36,795 nucleotides of DNA from Thoreauomyces humboldtii (taxonomy: Eukaryota; Chytridiomycota; Chytridiomycetes; Spizellomycetales; Powellomycetaceae), in the NCBI GenBank assembly GCA_027596035.1, contig JADGJA010000144.1:1-36795 (forward strand). Reading direction: 5' to 3'. A program made the position numbers and the translations under genes. The number at the start of each line of letters is the position of its first letter. Within the stretch, counting starts at the first letter, position 1. The notes under the pieces are model-generated. The model was given only the letters and a program-made list of their open reading frames with translations. It did no database searches and had not been told where the DNA came from. This document shows positions 1-10,961 of this stretch, piece after piece.

Positions 1-264
1 ACACTAGTCTCCCCTCCACAATTCCCTTCATCCCAGTTGCGATTGTCATGGGATCCCGCACTATTTGCTAATAGACGACTCCTCACTGCTTCACACACAC
101 ACCCCTATATACTTACTGCAAGCCTTTTCTTTTTTTCTTCTTCTCCTGCCTGACCCCTGTTCCCGCCGCTGAGTTCACCACGTCTGCCGTCCTTCCGGTA
201 CCCGCGCTCGGGATTTTTCCGAAGGGCTCCCGTATCTTTTTTTTTCTCGCCCAGCGCGCAGTCA
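1..264. other. 5' flank and promoter region of Zn2Cys6 factor 1
   Basis: No gene is visible here. The stretch has a CA-rich run followed by a TATATA-like element around 91-112, then long pyrimidine tracts (about 125-150 and 235-250) just before the ATG at 265. Pyrimidine-rich tracts before the start are common in fungal promoters. A minus-strand reading frame overlaps this region but has no recognisable content. Confidence 0.4.
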
Positions 265-2935
265 ATGGGTGAGGTCTCTCGAGGAGCTCGAGCTCCTTCG
301 ACCGTCCCGCTTCGGAGCGCAGAGGCAGCGGTTGCCATCAACACGGCCCGGTTCGGTGGTCTGGCGTCGGCTCCTCGTCGGATCGTGATCGCCTGTGATG
401 CGTGCAACAGGAGAAAAGTAAAGTGCGACGGACTGCACCCTTGCTCACGTTGCATCAAATCAAAGGCCCAGTGCGTCTTTGCCGAATCAAGAGTTCGTCA
501 TGTGGCCGAAAGGTATGAAAACCCCGGAACTCGAGCTATTCCCTTCGCTCGGTGTGCCCCCACACTTACTTCCTCATTTGCCTTGCCTCTTTAGGTTTCA
601 ACCGAGTGCGACGAAGAGATCGACCAGCAAGGACGAGCGGAGCGAGGTGATCTCGGCCGCAGCAGAGCAAAGGAATGGCCATCTGGAGGACGAACTCGAC
701 CGGGCTCAGCGCGAGTCGGTCGTTCCATCCGAGAGCGGCCGTGGCCTGCCAGACGTTGGGAATGGCCAGCGACCTTACTTGGGAACACGAGCCAATGCCT
801 GGGACCTTTTCAATCCGCGCATGTCCCAAGTCGAGGACGTGCCATTGGCGGCCCTGCCACCGAATCACGTCGCGCCGGTTCCTTACAGAAGCATATGGCC
901 GCCGCAGTCCCTGTTCGCCAATACCAGTCCATCAACACACCAAACACCAGGGCCTGCCACTCTTGTTGACGGTCCCATCTCACATATGCATACGAATTCA
1001 TCTCGAACGAAAGCGGACGATGCGTGGCGGGACCCCGACGCCATGGGTCGAGCGATCGATGAGCTTCCGGAGCTTTTCTTCCGTCACATGGCCGCTATCC
1101 TACCCATCAACATGTTTCACTTTGCCTCGGTGCGATTGCGACTGCAGCAAAGATCTTTGCCTGAGTACCTGTAAGTGTTACAGGGGCCCAGATTTCATTA
1201 GAACAGGTCGAATCGCGAACTTGTACTTACTCCAATCATAGATTGTTAGCTATCCGGACTGTAGCTGCGCCGTTTTCGGACAATCCGTTGATCGTCGCGG
1301 ATCAATCAACACGTTACGCTGCTGCCGACCCGTTTTACAATGCGGCTCGACAGGCTGCTTGTCATGCAACTTTAGTAGAGGAGGAGAAGTCTGTAGAACT
1401 GGTGCAAGCGCTGCTTCTTCTTGGCTGGTTTTCAAACAACTACGGAAAACGTAAGGTTCCCCCGACGTCATCAGACGTCACGCTAGGATCTCTAGCCAGC
1501 TAGTGACTTCCCCACTCTTGTATTCACAGTGTCAGCAGGGTGGATGTTGATCTCTATGGCTATGATCTTGGCTCTCGAGATGGGTTTGACAAACGATCCA
1601 GACAACTGGGCCGCACACGAGCGCCTCCCAACTTGGATTGATCGCGAAGTTGCGCGAAGAACATGGTGGGGCGCCTTTTTACTTGATCGTTTTGCCTCGA
1701 GCTGGGCACACCGTCGTCCCCTATGCTCGGAACGTGCACAAGGCATCCAAGGGCTGAGCGAAGTTGCCCTTCCATGCGACGAACGTCTGTGGCATCGGAT
1801 CAGGAATTCCCCCAATACGGGCGAGCTTCGATCCAATGATTCTCTTCGGGGGCCCTTTCACTTTCGACCAACGCTCTCACACCGGCCAGGGAAAGATGGG
1901 TGGAAGAATCCTTTGAGCTACAAAATCCTGCTCAGCATTCACTGCGAATACGTCACCGACGCGTTTGACTTGCTCGAGGCTAGTCAAACCCAAGCCGCCG
2001 GAATGGGGTGCACCGAGCTGCCTGCCGATTTCGTTCGACATGCAGATCTTACCAGCAAGGAGTTCTTGGATTTGTACGCATCCCTTCCGCAGTGGATGAA
2101 GTTTGACATGGACAAACCGGGACCACTGAAACTCCCAGTAGGCTCGCCTGGTGCGGATTGGCCGCATCCAAACGAGGTCGAGTGGCTGAATCTGTTCTTT
2201 CGTGCTGGCCTCATCATCCTTCATCGGCCGATGATGATTCATGCGTTGCGACGGCGAATGGCGGATGGCGATTCCGCACCACCTGCTCACCTCCACCCGT
2301 CTTACAGGACTTGCGTTCGTGCGGCCGATGAAGCCTCTGTCCTTATGCGTCGGGTCATCTCGAGGCAAGAATACGGGGACGATTACCTTCAAAATTCCAT
2401 ACTCGCCCAGCCCAATAGGTTGCCATCTGCTCCGCCATCATCATCTTCGACCTTGACGGCCTTCTCGACGAGCTCGACGAGACCCCCCATCCACTTGACA
2501 CAGTTCCATCCTTTCGCCATGTGCTGCAACTTTCAAGCCGCTCTAGTTCACGCTTTGACGTGTCATCCCTCTGCGGGCGGGGAGGCGCGGTCGGAGACGT
2601 CGCTGGATTGCCTGCGGGTTCACGTGCGGGCCTACGCGGCTGTCGAACCCTTCTGCGTGCCGACAGAGTGGATGATGGCCGCCATCCAGAGGCTCGTGAC
2701 GAAAACGGGGTTCGACACGAAGGTTCTCTTCGCGGGACTTTCCTCGCTGCAGCAAGGAGTGACCGCGCCCCCTGGTGGTGATTGGGTGACTCTAGCCGCG
2801 GACAGCTGTCCCCTTTCTACGTCGTCACAAAACGGTGTGTCGATGAGCGGGCCGTCGGGAGGTGTGGTCGGTGACGATGGCGAGGACTCAGGGCTGCACG
2901 CCTTCGCGTACAATCATGCGGTACCAGACTTGTAA
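265..2935 (+). CDS. Zn2Cys6 transcription factor with fungal-specific TF domain (factor 1)
   Basis: This is a nuclear DNA-binding regulator of the Gal4 class. Four exons join in frame: 265-512, 595-1170, 1242-1450 and 1530-2935, giving 812 residues. The binuclear zinc cluster has the classic spacing C-X2-C-X6-C-X5-C-X2-C-X6-C (Cys44, 47, 54, 60, 63, 70) with a basic NRRKVKC core. A linker rich in Pro and Ser follows. The middle homology region starts near residue 250 (ELPELFFRHMAAILP) and includes the typical stretches LLLGWFSNNYGKLSAGW, ALEMGL and RRTWWGAFLLDRF. The C-terminus is low in complexity (Ser, Gly, Asp). The start is the first ATG that places the zinc cluster in frame, after a pyrimidine-rich leader. 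The target genes cannot be read from the sequence. No neighbouring pathway suggests a regulon. Confidence 0.9.
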
Positions 2936-3938
2936 ATATAATTGGAACTCGCGTTGTTCGTTGGGAGGGCCGTTTTGCCGCGCCTTGAACCAGACATGTT
3001 GAGGAAAGTTCCAAACCGCGGTTTCTTCGGACGATCCCGCTGTGGTTTTAAACCGTTTCTATCGTGTCTCGGCCTCAGGTTGCCTCTCTTCTTCTCTCCA
3101 CGGACCTCTTGTAGAAGCATGCCCAGCGAGGAACAGGACGAGCGAGAGAAGGTCTGATGTTGCGATACTTTTGGACAGCAAGCCAGAAACAATCAGGTAG
3201 GAAGTTCAGAAACCAGAAGTTCAGAAAACAGAAACCAGACTCTCGATTTGAGGGAAGAGACAGTCGACCGAGAACGAGATGATCACGAAAAGGAAAGTGG
3301 TCGATTTGAGCATGCTGTTGCTCGAGGGACCTTCGCTGCCAATCGAAGCTTGTTCGAACATGGGTCCGAGCAACCCTTGCTCGCGATTCGTATGCGAAAG
3401 AACACTCCGCCGGGACATCCAACCTGGGGCTGCTCGGTGCCTCCTGGTTTAGGCTGGTTAAAACTTCTAGATTGTGCTCTGACACAAGTAAAAAGAGGTG
3501 CAACCCTAACCTTACTTCTGGCAGGAGGGCAGTGGTTATTGAAGGCAAACGTCACCGGCGAACCAACCCCCTTCTCCGCCAAATCAGCGCCCTCTGAACA
3601 GACGACCAGCTCCCAGTGCCTTTTTTGTCACCGTTCTTGCAGCAAAGTTCTCTCGCTTTCCGTCAGACGTTTCGGCATTGTCTTGTTCTTGGGGAGCGAC
3701 GCCCCACGCGAAGCCCAGGTTGCACTTTCGTGGTGATTACGTAACCGACTCCTTGCTACTGGCGCGGCACCGCTAGTCTGGAATACCCGGTACAAACCTT
3801 GGACGGTACGCCCTGTACAGTAGGGATCATCAGCAGATCACGGGTAAGCGCCTTCAATCTGGGACCTTCCGCGAGCGGGTTCCGACTTACTTCTCGGCAC
3901 TCAGAACCTGAACAAAGTAGTCCTGCGTCGAAACGGCT
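2936..3938. other. Intergenic region, about 1 kb
   Basis: No convincing gene is seen. The overlapping small reading frames on both strands lack family features and start codons in a good context. A short tandem repeat of about 15 bp (gaagttcagaaa-cag units) lies at 3201-3239. The last 100 bases hold a likely 5'-UTR intron of the downstream gene (listed separately). The rest probably contains the 3' UTR of factor 1 and the promoter of the cyclase-like gene. Confidence 0.5.
3844..3904 (+). other. Probable 5'-UTR intron of the coiled-coil cyclase-like gene
   Basis: A donor GTAAGC at 3844 and an acceptor CTCAG ending at 3904 enclose 61 bp, the same size as coding introns in this window. The ATG of the next gene is at 3939, only 34 bases after the acceptor. 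This is a prediction from splice signals alone. Confidence 0.4.
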
Positions 3939-6320
3939 ATGGCAGCTACAGACGCCTTTGTCCCGTCGGTGACGGTCTCGGCCGGAGATTCCGCCAACGA
4001 GACGGTGGTCACCAAGCCCGTGGAAGTCGCCGTCGAGAAGAAGGTCGACACCCGACTCGCGGAATCCCTCCGTAGGGCGCGCACCGTCACCGAGCAGAAG
4101 CTCTCGGCTCAACGAAGATGGGGCGCTTTCGAGCAAGAGGAGATCACGGTCTTTGAGGCCAACATCAAGGAGGCGCGTCACATGTATGGTGAGTCTGGGT
4201 TTCTCGCTTTTCGTTGGTGGGGGAGGGCGTGATTGGGTCAGATGTCTGACGCATGAACGTAGAACAACAGCTTGAGGAACAGAGGCGAACGGACGACAGG
4301 CAGCAGGAGGCGGCCATGGACCTGCTCGCTGGCGAAGCCCGAAAATCGGAGCTCGTCAACATCGTCTGCAAGATTGCTGCAGTCAAAAACCATCTCAATG
4401 CCCAAGAGGAAGCGAAAGAGCGTGAGATAGACTTCCGCGGTAAGGTCGGAACTATTCAACGGGCGGATGGAAGGTGTGGGTGGGCACCAGATATACTGAC
4501 CAAGTCTTCACAAACAAATAAAAAAAAGCCAAGCAAAAGCAGAAGCGCTCAGCTTTCGAGAAGAGGAATAAGGTCATCGAGGCGGCGCAGATAGGGGAGC
4601 GTGAGGACCTTGTCGCCGCGCAGGAGCGATCGTCGCGTAACCTCAAAGCCATCAACACTCTCGAGCTGAGGGGCATGACCGAGGCCAACAGACAATCTCA
4701 TAATCAGGAATTCCAGGTCGCATATCAGCAGTTGAAAATGAGGCAGCAGAAGGAGGCGGAACAACTGCGAGAGCTTCAAGTGAGCGCTTCTTGAAGCTGT
4801 TTTTTGCGCCAAGGACCGTTTCTTGGCCCCAAAGCTCACGCACCTTTTCCTTCTACCTCCAGCTGCTCAAGGTTCGGCACATGTCGGAACAGATGGAAAT
4901 GGAGCTTCTGACTGGATCTGAAGTTGACAGCATGATCACTGAACATCGTGTCCGGGAAAACCGTCTTCTAGCCGATCAAGTGATAGAACGCGCTGGGGAG
5001 AACGCGAAACTGGACCGTCAGCAGGCGCAGCTCAAGGCCCTCCAGCTAAAGGAGGAGCAGAAGCTCGCCAAAGGCGATCTTCTTCACAACCAGGTGCGGC
5101 AACGCAAAGTTCTTGACCGAACGCAACGATCGTCCGCTCGGGTACGCGAGCGCGGCATCGCAGATGAGACGGCCGCCCTTCTGGCCGAAATCGGGCAAAG
5201 CATGATCGAGGATGCTTCAGCCCCTGCTGTCAGCGACAGAGACACGAGCGAAATGCCGTCGGAATCCGCGACGAGCGCAGACGACAACCTTTACACTGGG
5301 GCCGAGGTTGGCGGTAGCGATATGGATCTGCGACGAAAGGCACGAAGCAAGCACGATGCGGCTGCTGAATTGACCGAAGCTCTGGCTAAAGGCGTACAGC
5401 GAGTCAAGATGCTAGAGGTCAACCATCGAAAGCTGGTCGAATCGATGCGAAGCCAACACAAGGATCAGATGCAGCAAAAGCTCCGCGAGCTGAAACGCAA
5501 GCAGGGTCAGCTGCTCAAAGACCAGGAGGACGAAGTTATGACCATTCGCAGGGAACAGGTGGCGGACATGGACGAACTCTTTGACCTCATTCAACAAGCC
5601 CAGGACCTGAATGCAGAGCAGCGACGCTTGATCAATGCGGCCCCGACACCAGGACTAAACGATGCGGGCTCGGTAATGTCGTCTCAAAACCTCATGCCGG
5701 CTTCCTTCACCGAGAGCATTCGGTCGGGCTTTACCCCCGTACCGTCACTCTTCGCTCACGCTACAGTGATTCGGACGGGTATCGCCGGATTCGATGGACT
5801 CACCCCCCACCAGATCATTCCCATCCTCCAGCGCCTGGCGATTGCTTTCGAGGAGGTCATGCAAACCTACCCGGACGTGACACGCGTGGAACAAGCCGGC
5901 GAGAGTTACGTCCTCTGCGCAGGTCTGAACTCGGAAGGCAACCATTCCGACGCGGCGGCAACCGCGATCGTCAACCGCGACGTGTGGGTCGGACTCGAGT
6001 GCGCCCGATCGCTGCAAGAACGGGTGGGAGAGATCGATGTGTCGGACCTCAACCTTCCCACGGGTCACCTTGCGCTTCGGATCGGGGTGGAGCACGGTGC
6101 GGTCAAGGCCGGCCTGCTAGGCACTCGATCCCCGCACTTTCGAATTCTGGGAGAGACGGTGGATCGAGCTGCTCAGATCTGCGCGGTGGCCGACCACGCC
6201 GGGATACTGGTTGGGGAGAATGTGCACGAACTCGCCGGAGGTGACTACCAGTTCGAACGAGGAACAGACGACGGAACTTTCTGGTTGACAGGCGGCAGGG
6301 ACGTTCCCGTTGTCGGCTGA
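3939..6320 (+). CDS. Coiled-coil protein with degenerate class III nucleotidyl cyclase domain
   Basis: Four exons (3939-4188, 4263-4439, 4529-4779, 4863-6320) join in frame to give 711 residues. Residues about 30-500 are strongly helical and charged (Glu, Gln, Lys, Arg), as in a long coiled coil with a Ser/Asp-rich break near 340-375. Residues about 525-705 follow the class III cyclase fold: IAGFDGL, RVEQAGESYVL, LRIGVEHGAVKAGLLGT, then LGETVDRAAQ. The catalytic positions have changed. Gly532 stands where the first metal Asp is expected and Glu573 at the second. Asp660 replaces the transition-state Asn and Gln664 replaces the Arg. Catalysis is therefore unlikely and a structural, scaffolding or partner role is inferred. 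No membrane segment or signal peptide is seen. It could be a remote homologue of soluble cyclases; I do not recognise a named orthologue. Confidence 0.8.
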
Positions 6321-6586
6321 TGGGGGATAGTGCGTTTATCATTATGAACTTTTTTGAATTGCTCTCTCAGACGTTGACAGCAAGTGTAGCCCGGTTACAC
6401 ACCCAACGGGATTGGCCGTCACGATCCCGGTCAAGTGTTCCGGTGACGCATCGCTCATTCAAAAACGTACCGAATGTTATACGGCAACGGCCCTGACTGG
6501 GCATGCACCCATGGTTTAGTTGGCTATAACATCGTGAGCAGATGTTTCAAGTTCCGTGATCAGCACCGTGAGTTCCAAGTTCCATC
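6321..6586. other. Convergent 3' region between cyclase-like gene and PTPS
   Basis: The two flanking genes end towards each other here. No coding region, RNA gene or clear terminator hairpin is visible in these 266 bases. Confidence 0.4.
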
Positions 6587-7315
6587 TCATTCGCCCCGAT
6601 ACATCACGACGTTGTTGTCCGTTTCGTGAAGAACGACCTCATGCAGCTCCCCTCGTGGCAGCAAGGGGCCGAGCGAGTCCCAGATGAAGACTGCGATGTT
6701 CTCGGCGGTACTGTTTTCCGGGAGTAACAGGTGGGGAACGATCCCTTGTCAAAAACTCGTCGAACGGGTGGCGACAGGAAACCGGAGATGGGAAAGGACG
6801 TCCCTTACCTCGGCTTGTCGTGGAAGTAAGGCACGTCCAGATCCTACAATGCAAGGTAAGGGAAAGTGTGCAACAAAACAGAATGACCCAGTCCCATGCA
6901 ATACCAGGTTCTTGTGGTCCATGACGTCCATGACCGCGACCTTCATGCACTCCTTGAGCTCCGTGATGTTGAGTACCATGCCCGTTACCTGGTCTAACTA
7001 GGCCTCGGGTCCGTCAGAATTCTTTCAAAACAGTGTCCGGTTTCGACGCCTGTCGATGCGACTTTGTCGGGGTCGGAGTTTACCTGTCCTTTGACTATCA
7101 CTTCCACTGTTGGACGGGAAAGGTCAGGCCAAGAAAACGCGAGGAGAGTAACCGTCTCGCCCTACGTGTACTGTACCCTTATAGTTGTGCCCGTGACCGT
7201 TCTTTGAGTTGCACTTTCCATAGAGTGCTAGGTTTTCCTGGTCGTTGAGCTTTGGCGCGTGGAGCCTGTGGGCTGCTGAGAAGTGCTCCTGACGCGACAG
7301 GTAGACGACAGGCAT
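6587..7315 (-). CDS. PTS: 6-pyruvoyl-tetrahydropterin synthase (PTPS)
   Basis: PTPS converts 7,8-dihydroneopterin triphosphate to 6-pyruvoyl-tetrahydropterin in tetrahydrobiopterin synthesis, after GTP cyclohydrolase I. Five exons, read from high to low coordinates, are 7315-7177, 7106-7084, 6997-6905, 6843-6809 and 6710-6587; two are tiny (23 and 35 nt). The product has 137 residues, close to the usual length of about 140. Zinc ligands are His16 (SAAHRL), His41 and His43 (GHGHNY); the catalytic Cys35 lies in [13 protein letters not shown]. Asp81-His82 (VMDHKNL) and Glu126 (LHETDNN) complete the active site. The TGMV and DVPYF motifs and the YRGE end are also typical. The gene shares a 342-bp divergent upstream region with Zn2Cys6 factor 2. 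Tetrahydrobiopterin synthesis is known in Mucoromycota and other early fungi but is rare in Dikarya. Confidence 0.93.
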
Positions 7316-7657
7316 GCTTTCGGATCTTGATGACACTGGAAGACGAGCAGTGGGGCAAGAGTAGTTTTTTTGTAGGGTGATATGCTCCGGTCTTTCGTTG
7401 CGTCTACGGCAAATGGGAATGGTTTCGGTGATGGAGAAATGAGGTGAAGAGGAAGGCGCTGGGGGAGGAGGCACGTCAACACAACAAACACAGCGCGTCA
7501 AAGCACCTGCTTTGTAGGCCTTCAAATCCGACAGCCATGGTGCTGGTGATCGCCCCTCTCGCCCCCTTCTCTCGCGCATGGCAACCCCCTTCACCGGTTC
7601 TCCCATTCTCAGACCCAGTTACAACACCGGTACATACGCAACGCTACTCGGAGGAAC
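7316..7657. promoter_or_regulatory. Shared divergent promoter of PTPS and Zn2Cys6 factor 2
   Basis: The 342 bases separate two divergent start codons, so both promoters must lie here. No specific operator can be named. CGG half-sites, which Zn2Cys6 factors often bind, occur on both strands, but they are too common in this GC-rich DNA to count as evidence. Confidence 0.5.
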
Positions 7658-10430
7658 ATGTCTGCGGTATCACCCCTCGATCCATTGGCAGCCGACTTCT
7701 CCTGGGACTTTGACCTGGAGATTGGTGACTTCCTGAACTATGACCCCGCTCAACCCCCGCTTCTTTTACCCGACTTTCTGCACGACTCGCAGCAGCAGCA
7801 GCAGCAGGAGGAACACTTCGATGCTTCCCACTTTACGTGTCTGGGCCTTCCCACGGAGCTGGATCTTGCGACCGCTCCAGAACTGATCGACGACCTTGTC
7901 GACGGTGGCCAACATGATACCTTTCTTCAAAGCCTCTCGGTTGACACGGGGAGCTTCGCCGCTGACCAGCCCCCGCCCATCCCCTCGCCTTCGTCTTCAA
8001 ATACGAACCTCGAGCCCCCGTCCGCACCGCCGAAACGAAAGCGTCCCCGGAACTCTGGACCTGCGGGAGAGCCCGCCTCTCGCCGGAAGTCGTGCGAGCC
8101 GTGTCGTTTGAAGAAGCTCAGATGCGATCGCAACAAGCCTCACTGCACCGCTTGCATGCAGTCTGTACAAGGCGCCTCCCAGTGCTACTACTATAAAGAC
8201 GTCGTCAACAATCAGCAGAAGCATATACCTGCTCCGGAAGCGGCCTCTTCAATATCGGCTGCGGGCCAGAAGTCCCTTGAAGACCGCGTTGCTATGCTGG
8301 AGTCGCTGTTGGCAGAGGCAGTATCCCATCGAAGTTCACCCGAAACCACCGCCACCGCTTCACCGCCACCCGTCACGCTTCCGGTTGCTTGCAAATCACC
8401 AGTGCACCTAATATCACCGTTGCTTTTTCCTCCAAAATCTATCCCACCTGCCCACGTCTGTCCGCCTCCCCCTCCTCCTCCAGCTGTGTCAGACGCGAAG
8501 TTTGCCGACCTTATCGACGCATTCCAGCATAAGCTAAATGTCCAGGCCGAGGAGGACATAGAGTTTGCACGGCATGGCGTGTTGCCGGATCTTGAAACCA
8601 CCGAAGTCAGAATGGATCTGATCGACATGTACTTCAAGTAAGTGACTTACCAATGGAAAGCAGTCCGGCGTTCCGGCTCTACTGATAACCCTGCTTTACT
8701 TTCCAGAAATCCCGTCGGATACTCACCAGTGGATTATCTCCACCGCCAGACGTTCTTGGAAAACATCAACAACGAGCCGCCCTTGCTCCTATACGCTTTA
8801 TATGCGGTCATGTCGTCCTCCACGTCTGATCCGCGCTGCAGAAACTCGAGCAATTACTTCTACAATCGCGCACGCGTCCTCATTTCAGACCACCTTGAAA
8901 ACCCAAGTTTGCGAGGTGTACAGGGATTGTGCTTTCTGGCCACTGCTGCCATGGCTCAAGGCTTGATGACAGCCAGCTGGATGTACTTGGGCATGGCATG
9001 TCGCATGGCCAAATTCCTCAAATTGGACGTTGAGCCAGAAGGTACGGGGCTGCGCTGGGCGGAGGCCGAATCGCGCCGAAGGATGTGGTGGGCGCTCATC
9101 AATGTTGACCGGTAAGACTTGGTGGTTCATCCGTTGTGGTCACTACGAGGGCTAACTACCAATGCCTGGTTCTTCATCGCAGGATCAAAGCTAGCATGAG
9201 CCAGAGACCAAGGTTCTTGGACGATCCTATACGTCCACCGAAACTGCCGTGCCCGGATGCTATTTGGGTATTGGCGGACGCAAATGGAAACTTGCCGTCT
9301 GATATGGAGGGCATGTCGTTGGACTCATATACGGCCGGATATTGTCGGTTTTCAGCACTTTACGCGAGAGTGAGTAGGAATGTCCTTCTGCCCATGCGAG
9401 GGCTGTCATTGACGACACTCATGTTCATGTAGGCTCTTGAGTATAACAAAGAGGCTTTACGTTCTGGCGTGGACCTCGACGTTGTCTGCCCCATCTCTAC
9501 CGTTCTCGAAGCCGAGATCCAGGCATGGGCGAAGTCGCTCCCGGAAGTGGTACAGCGTGTGCCTCACACGGAAGATTACATATTCTCCACCGGACAAACC
9601 CCTACGTCGGTCCCGTACCTTGCTGTAGCGTGCCATCTGATACACAAAGGCGCCTTATGCGTCATCCGACGGCCCAGGATTGTGGCGGCGCTAATAGCCG
9701 GTCCGACCTCCCCGGCGAGCGTCGAGGCCATCAAAAGCGCCATAGCGGCCGCGGACGATATTGCCCTTATGGCCAGAAGGCTGTCGATGCCTAGCGGCGC
9801 GAATCCGGATGTTCCGCACGGCGCGCATGTGGCCTTTATTTATGGCGGTGCTATTCTGGAAGGTGGGCGATTGCTTTTTCAGAAGGCGAGACCTGCAGAT
9901 GTTGATCTCTCATCCACGTCCCGTAGCCGTATTCATCTTCATCATTGCCGGCATCCTTGCGCGAGCCAGTGGCGATGATGTCGCTTTTCATCGTCACCAG
10001 CATAAGATACGTGACATCCTTCAGCTTGGCCAGATCACTGGCCGCAGCGCTCCCCCAGCGCGAATCATCGGAGAGGTAAAGGGGTTTTCGGAACCGATCT
10101 TTGTCGTACGCTTTTTTTCAAACGCAAACTCCCTCTACTCCTCTCCAGATGATGTCGGTTCTGAACGAGGTGCTTCTTCCTGTCACGGCGGGCCCGGTCG
10201 TCACCGTAGGTCACGCGGCCTGGGTGAAGGAGATTGTGAGCGACCGTGCCACGGACATTGTCAGCGCAGTGCTGAAGGGCTGCACGGAGCCGCCCGCCCC
10301 GTCGACTTCGCTCATGAAGATCGAGATCGGAGCGTTGGAACGGAGGGGCGGGGATCCTGGGGTTGGAACGATCGCCGGTGCGTACCTGTGGAACCTCTGC
10401 AGAGACCCTTTCATGACTCGAATCCGGTAA
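7658..10430 (+). CDS. Zn2Cys6 transcription factor with fungal-specific TF domain (factor 2)
   Basis: A nuclear Gal4-class regulator. Clear exons are 7658-8637, 8707-9111, 9183-9369, a fourth starting at 9433, and a last one at 10149-10430. The N-terminus is acidic and hydrophobic (activation-domain-like) with a six-Gln run at 45-50. A basic patch PPKRKRPR (nuclear-localisation-like) precedes the zinc cluster, with Cys146, 149, 156, 163, 166 and 176; the last spacing is X9 rather than X6. A short coiled coil (LEDRVAMLESLLAEA) follows. The middle homology region includes SPVDYLHRQTFLENI, GLCFLATAAMAQGL and RRRMWWALINVDR. The fourth exon changes frame near 9830-9900: either a 70-bp intron 9829-9898 (808 residues) or an atypical 28-bp gap 9863-9890 (822 residues). 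A further intron 10076-10148 is phase 0. Confidence 0.85.
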
Positions 10431-10961
10431 TGAGGAGACTGCGGGCGAGTGCGGGCTGCATCAGACTACTGGATAGGCTTAGAGTAGCTGTGGGATGGGA
10501 AATGTTTCTGCTTTCGACACGGACATAGATGGAGGTATCATATGCGGAAAATGTTACCACATTGACAGGGAAGACGCTACGCGGACACAGCTGTCGTCTA
10601 ACGACCTGCAGACTTCCCATAGTCTGAACTGCCACTTCCTAGCTGACGCTGAATCCACAGTCTCTACACACGCACAATCCCCAAGCTGTCCAAATGGCAT
10701 CATTCCCCCCCAAAAGAGTGCTGTTGTCCAAGCTGCAAACCATCATATCACTAGGTACTGATTGATCAGATCTCCGCGTTTCCTCCCCCTCTGATATCAT
10801 ATCATCTCTCCTTGCCCTTTCCCCCCTCATTTCGTGTCGCCATTAACTCTAACCCTTCCAGAGATCCAAAAAGCACTTCACATATACGCTCATCCCGCAT
10901 CTGACTCGTCAACAAGCGTCAACAAGCTACAACAACCTTGCTCACCATCACCTCTCTGTAA
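10431..10961. other. Intergenic region upstream of cystathionine beta-lyase
   Basis: No gene is seen in these 531 bases. A pyrimidine-rich tract with the repeated word atcat (about 10778-10832) precedes the next gene and probably belongs to its core promoter or leader. Confidence 0.45.

Noticed and set aside
265..10430. A secondary-metabolite cluster suggested by two Zn2Cys6 factors within 10 kb
   Set aside because: No synthase, oxidoreductase set or transporter lies between them. The neighbours are PTPS and a cyclase-like protein.
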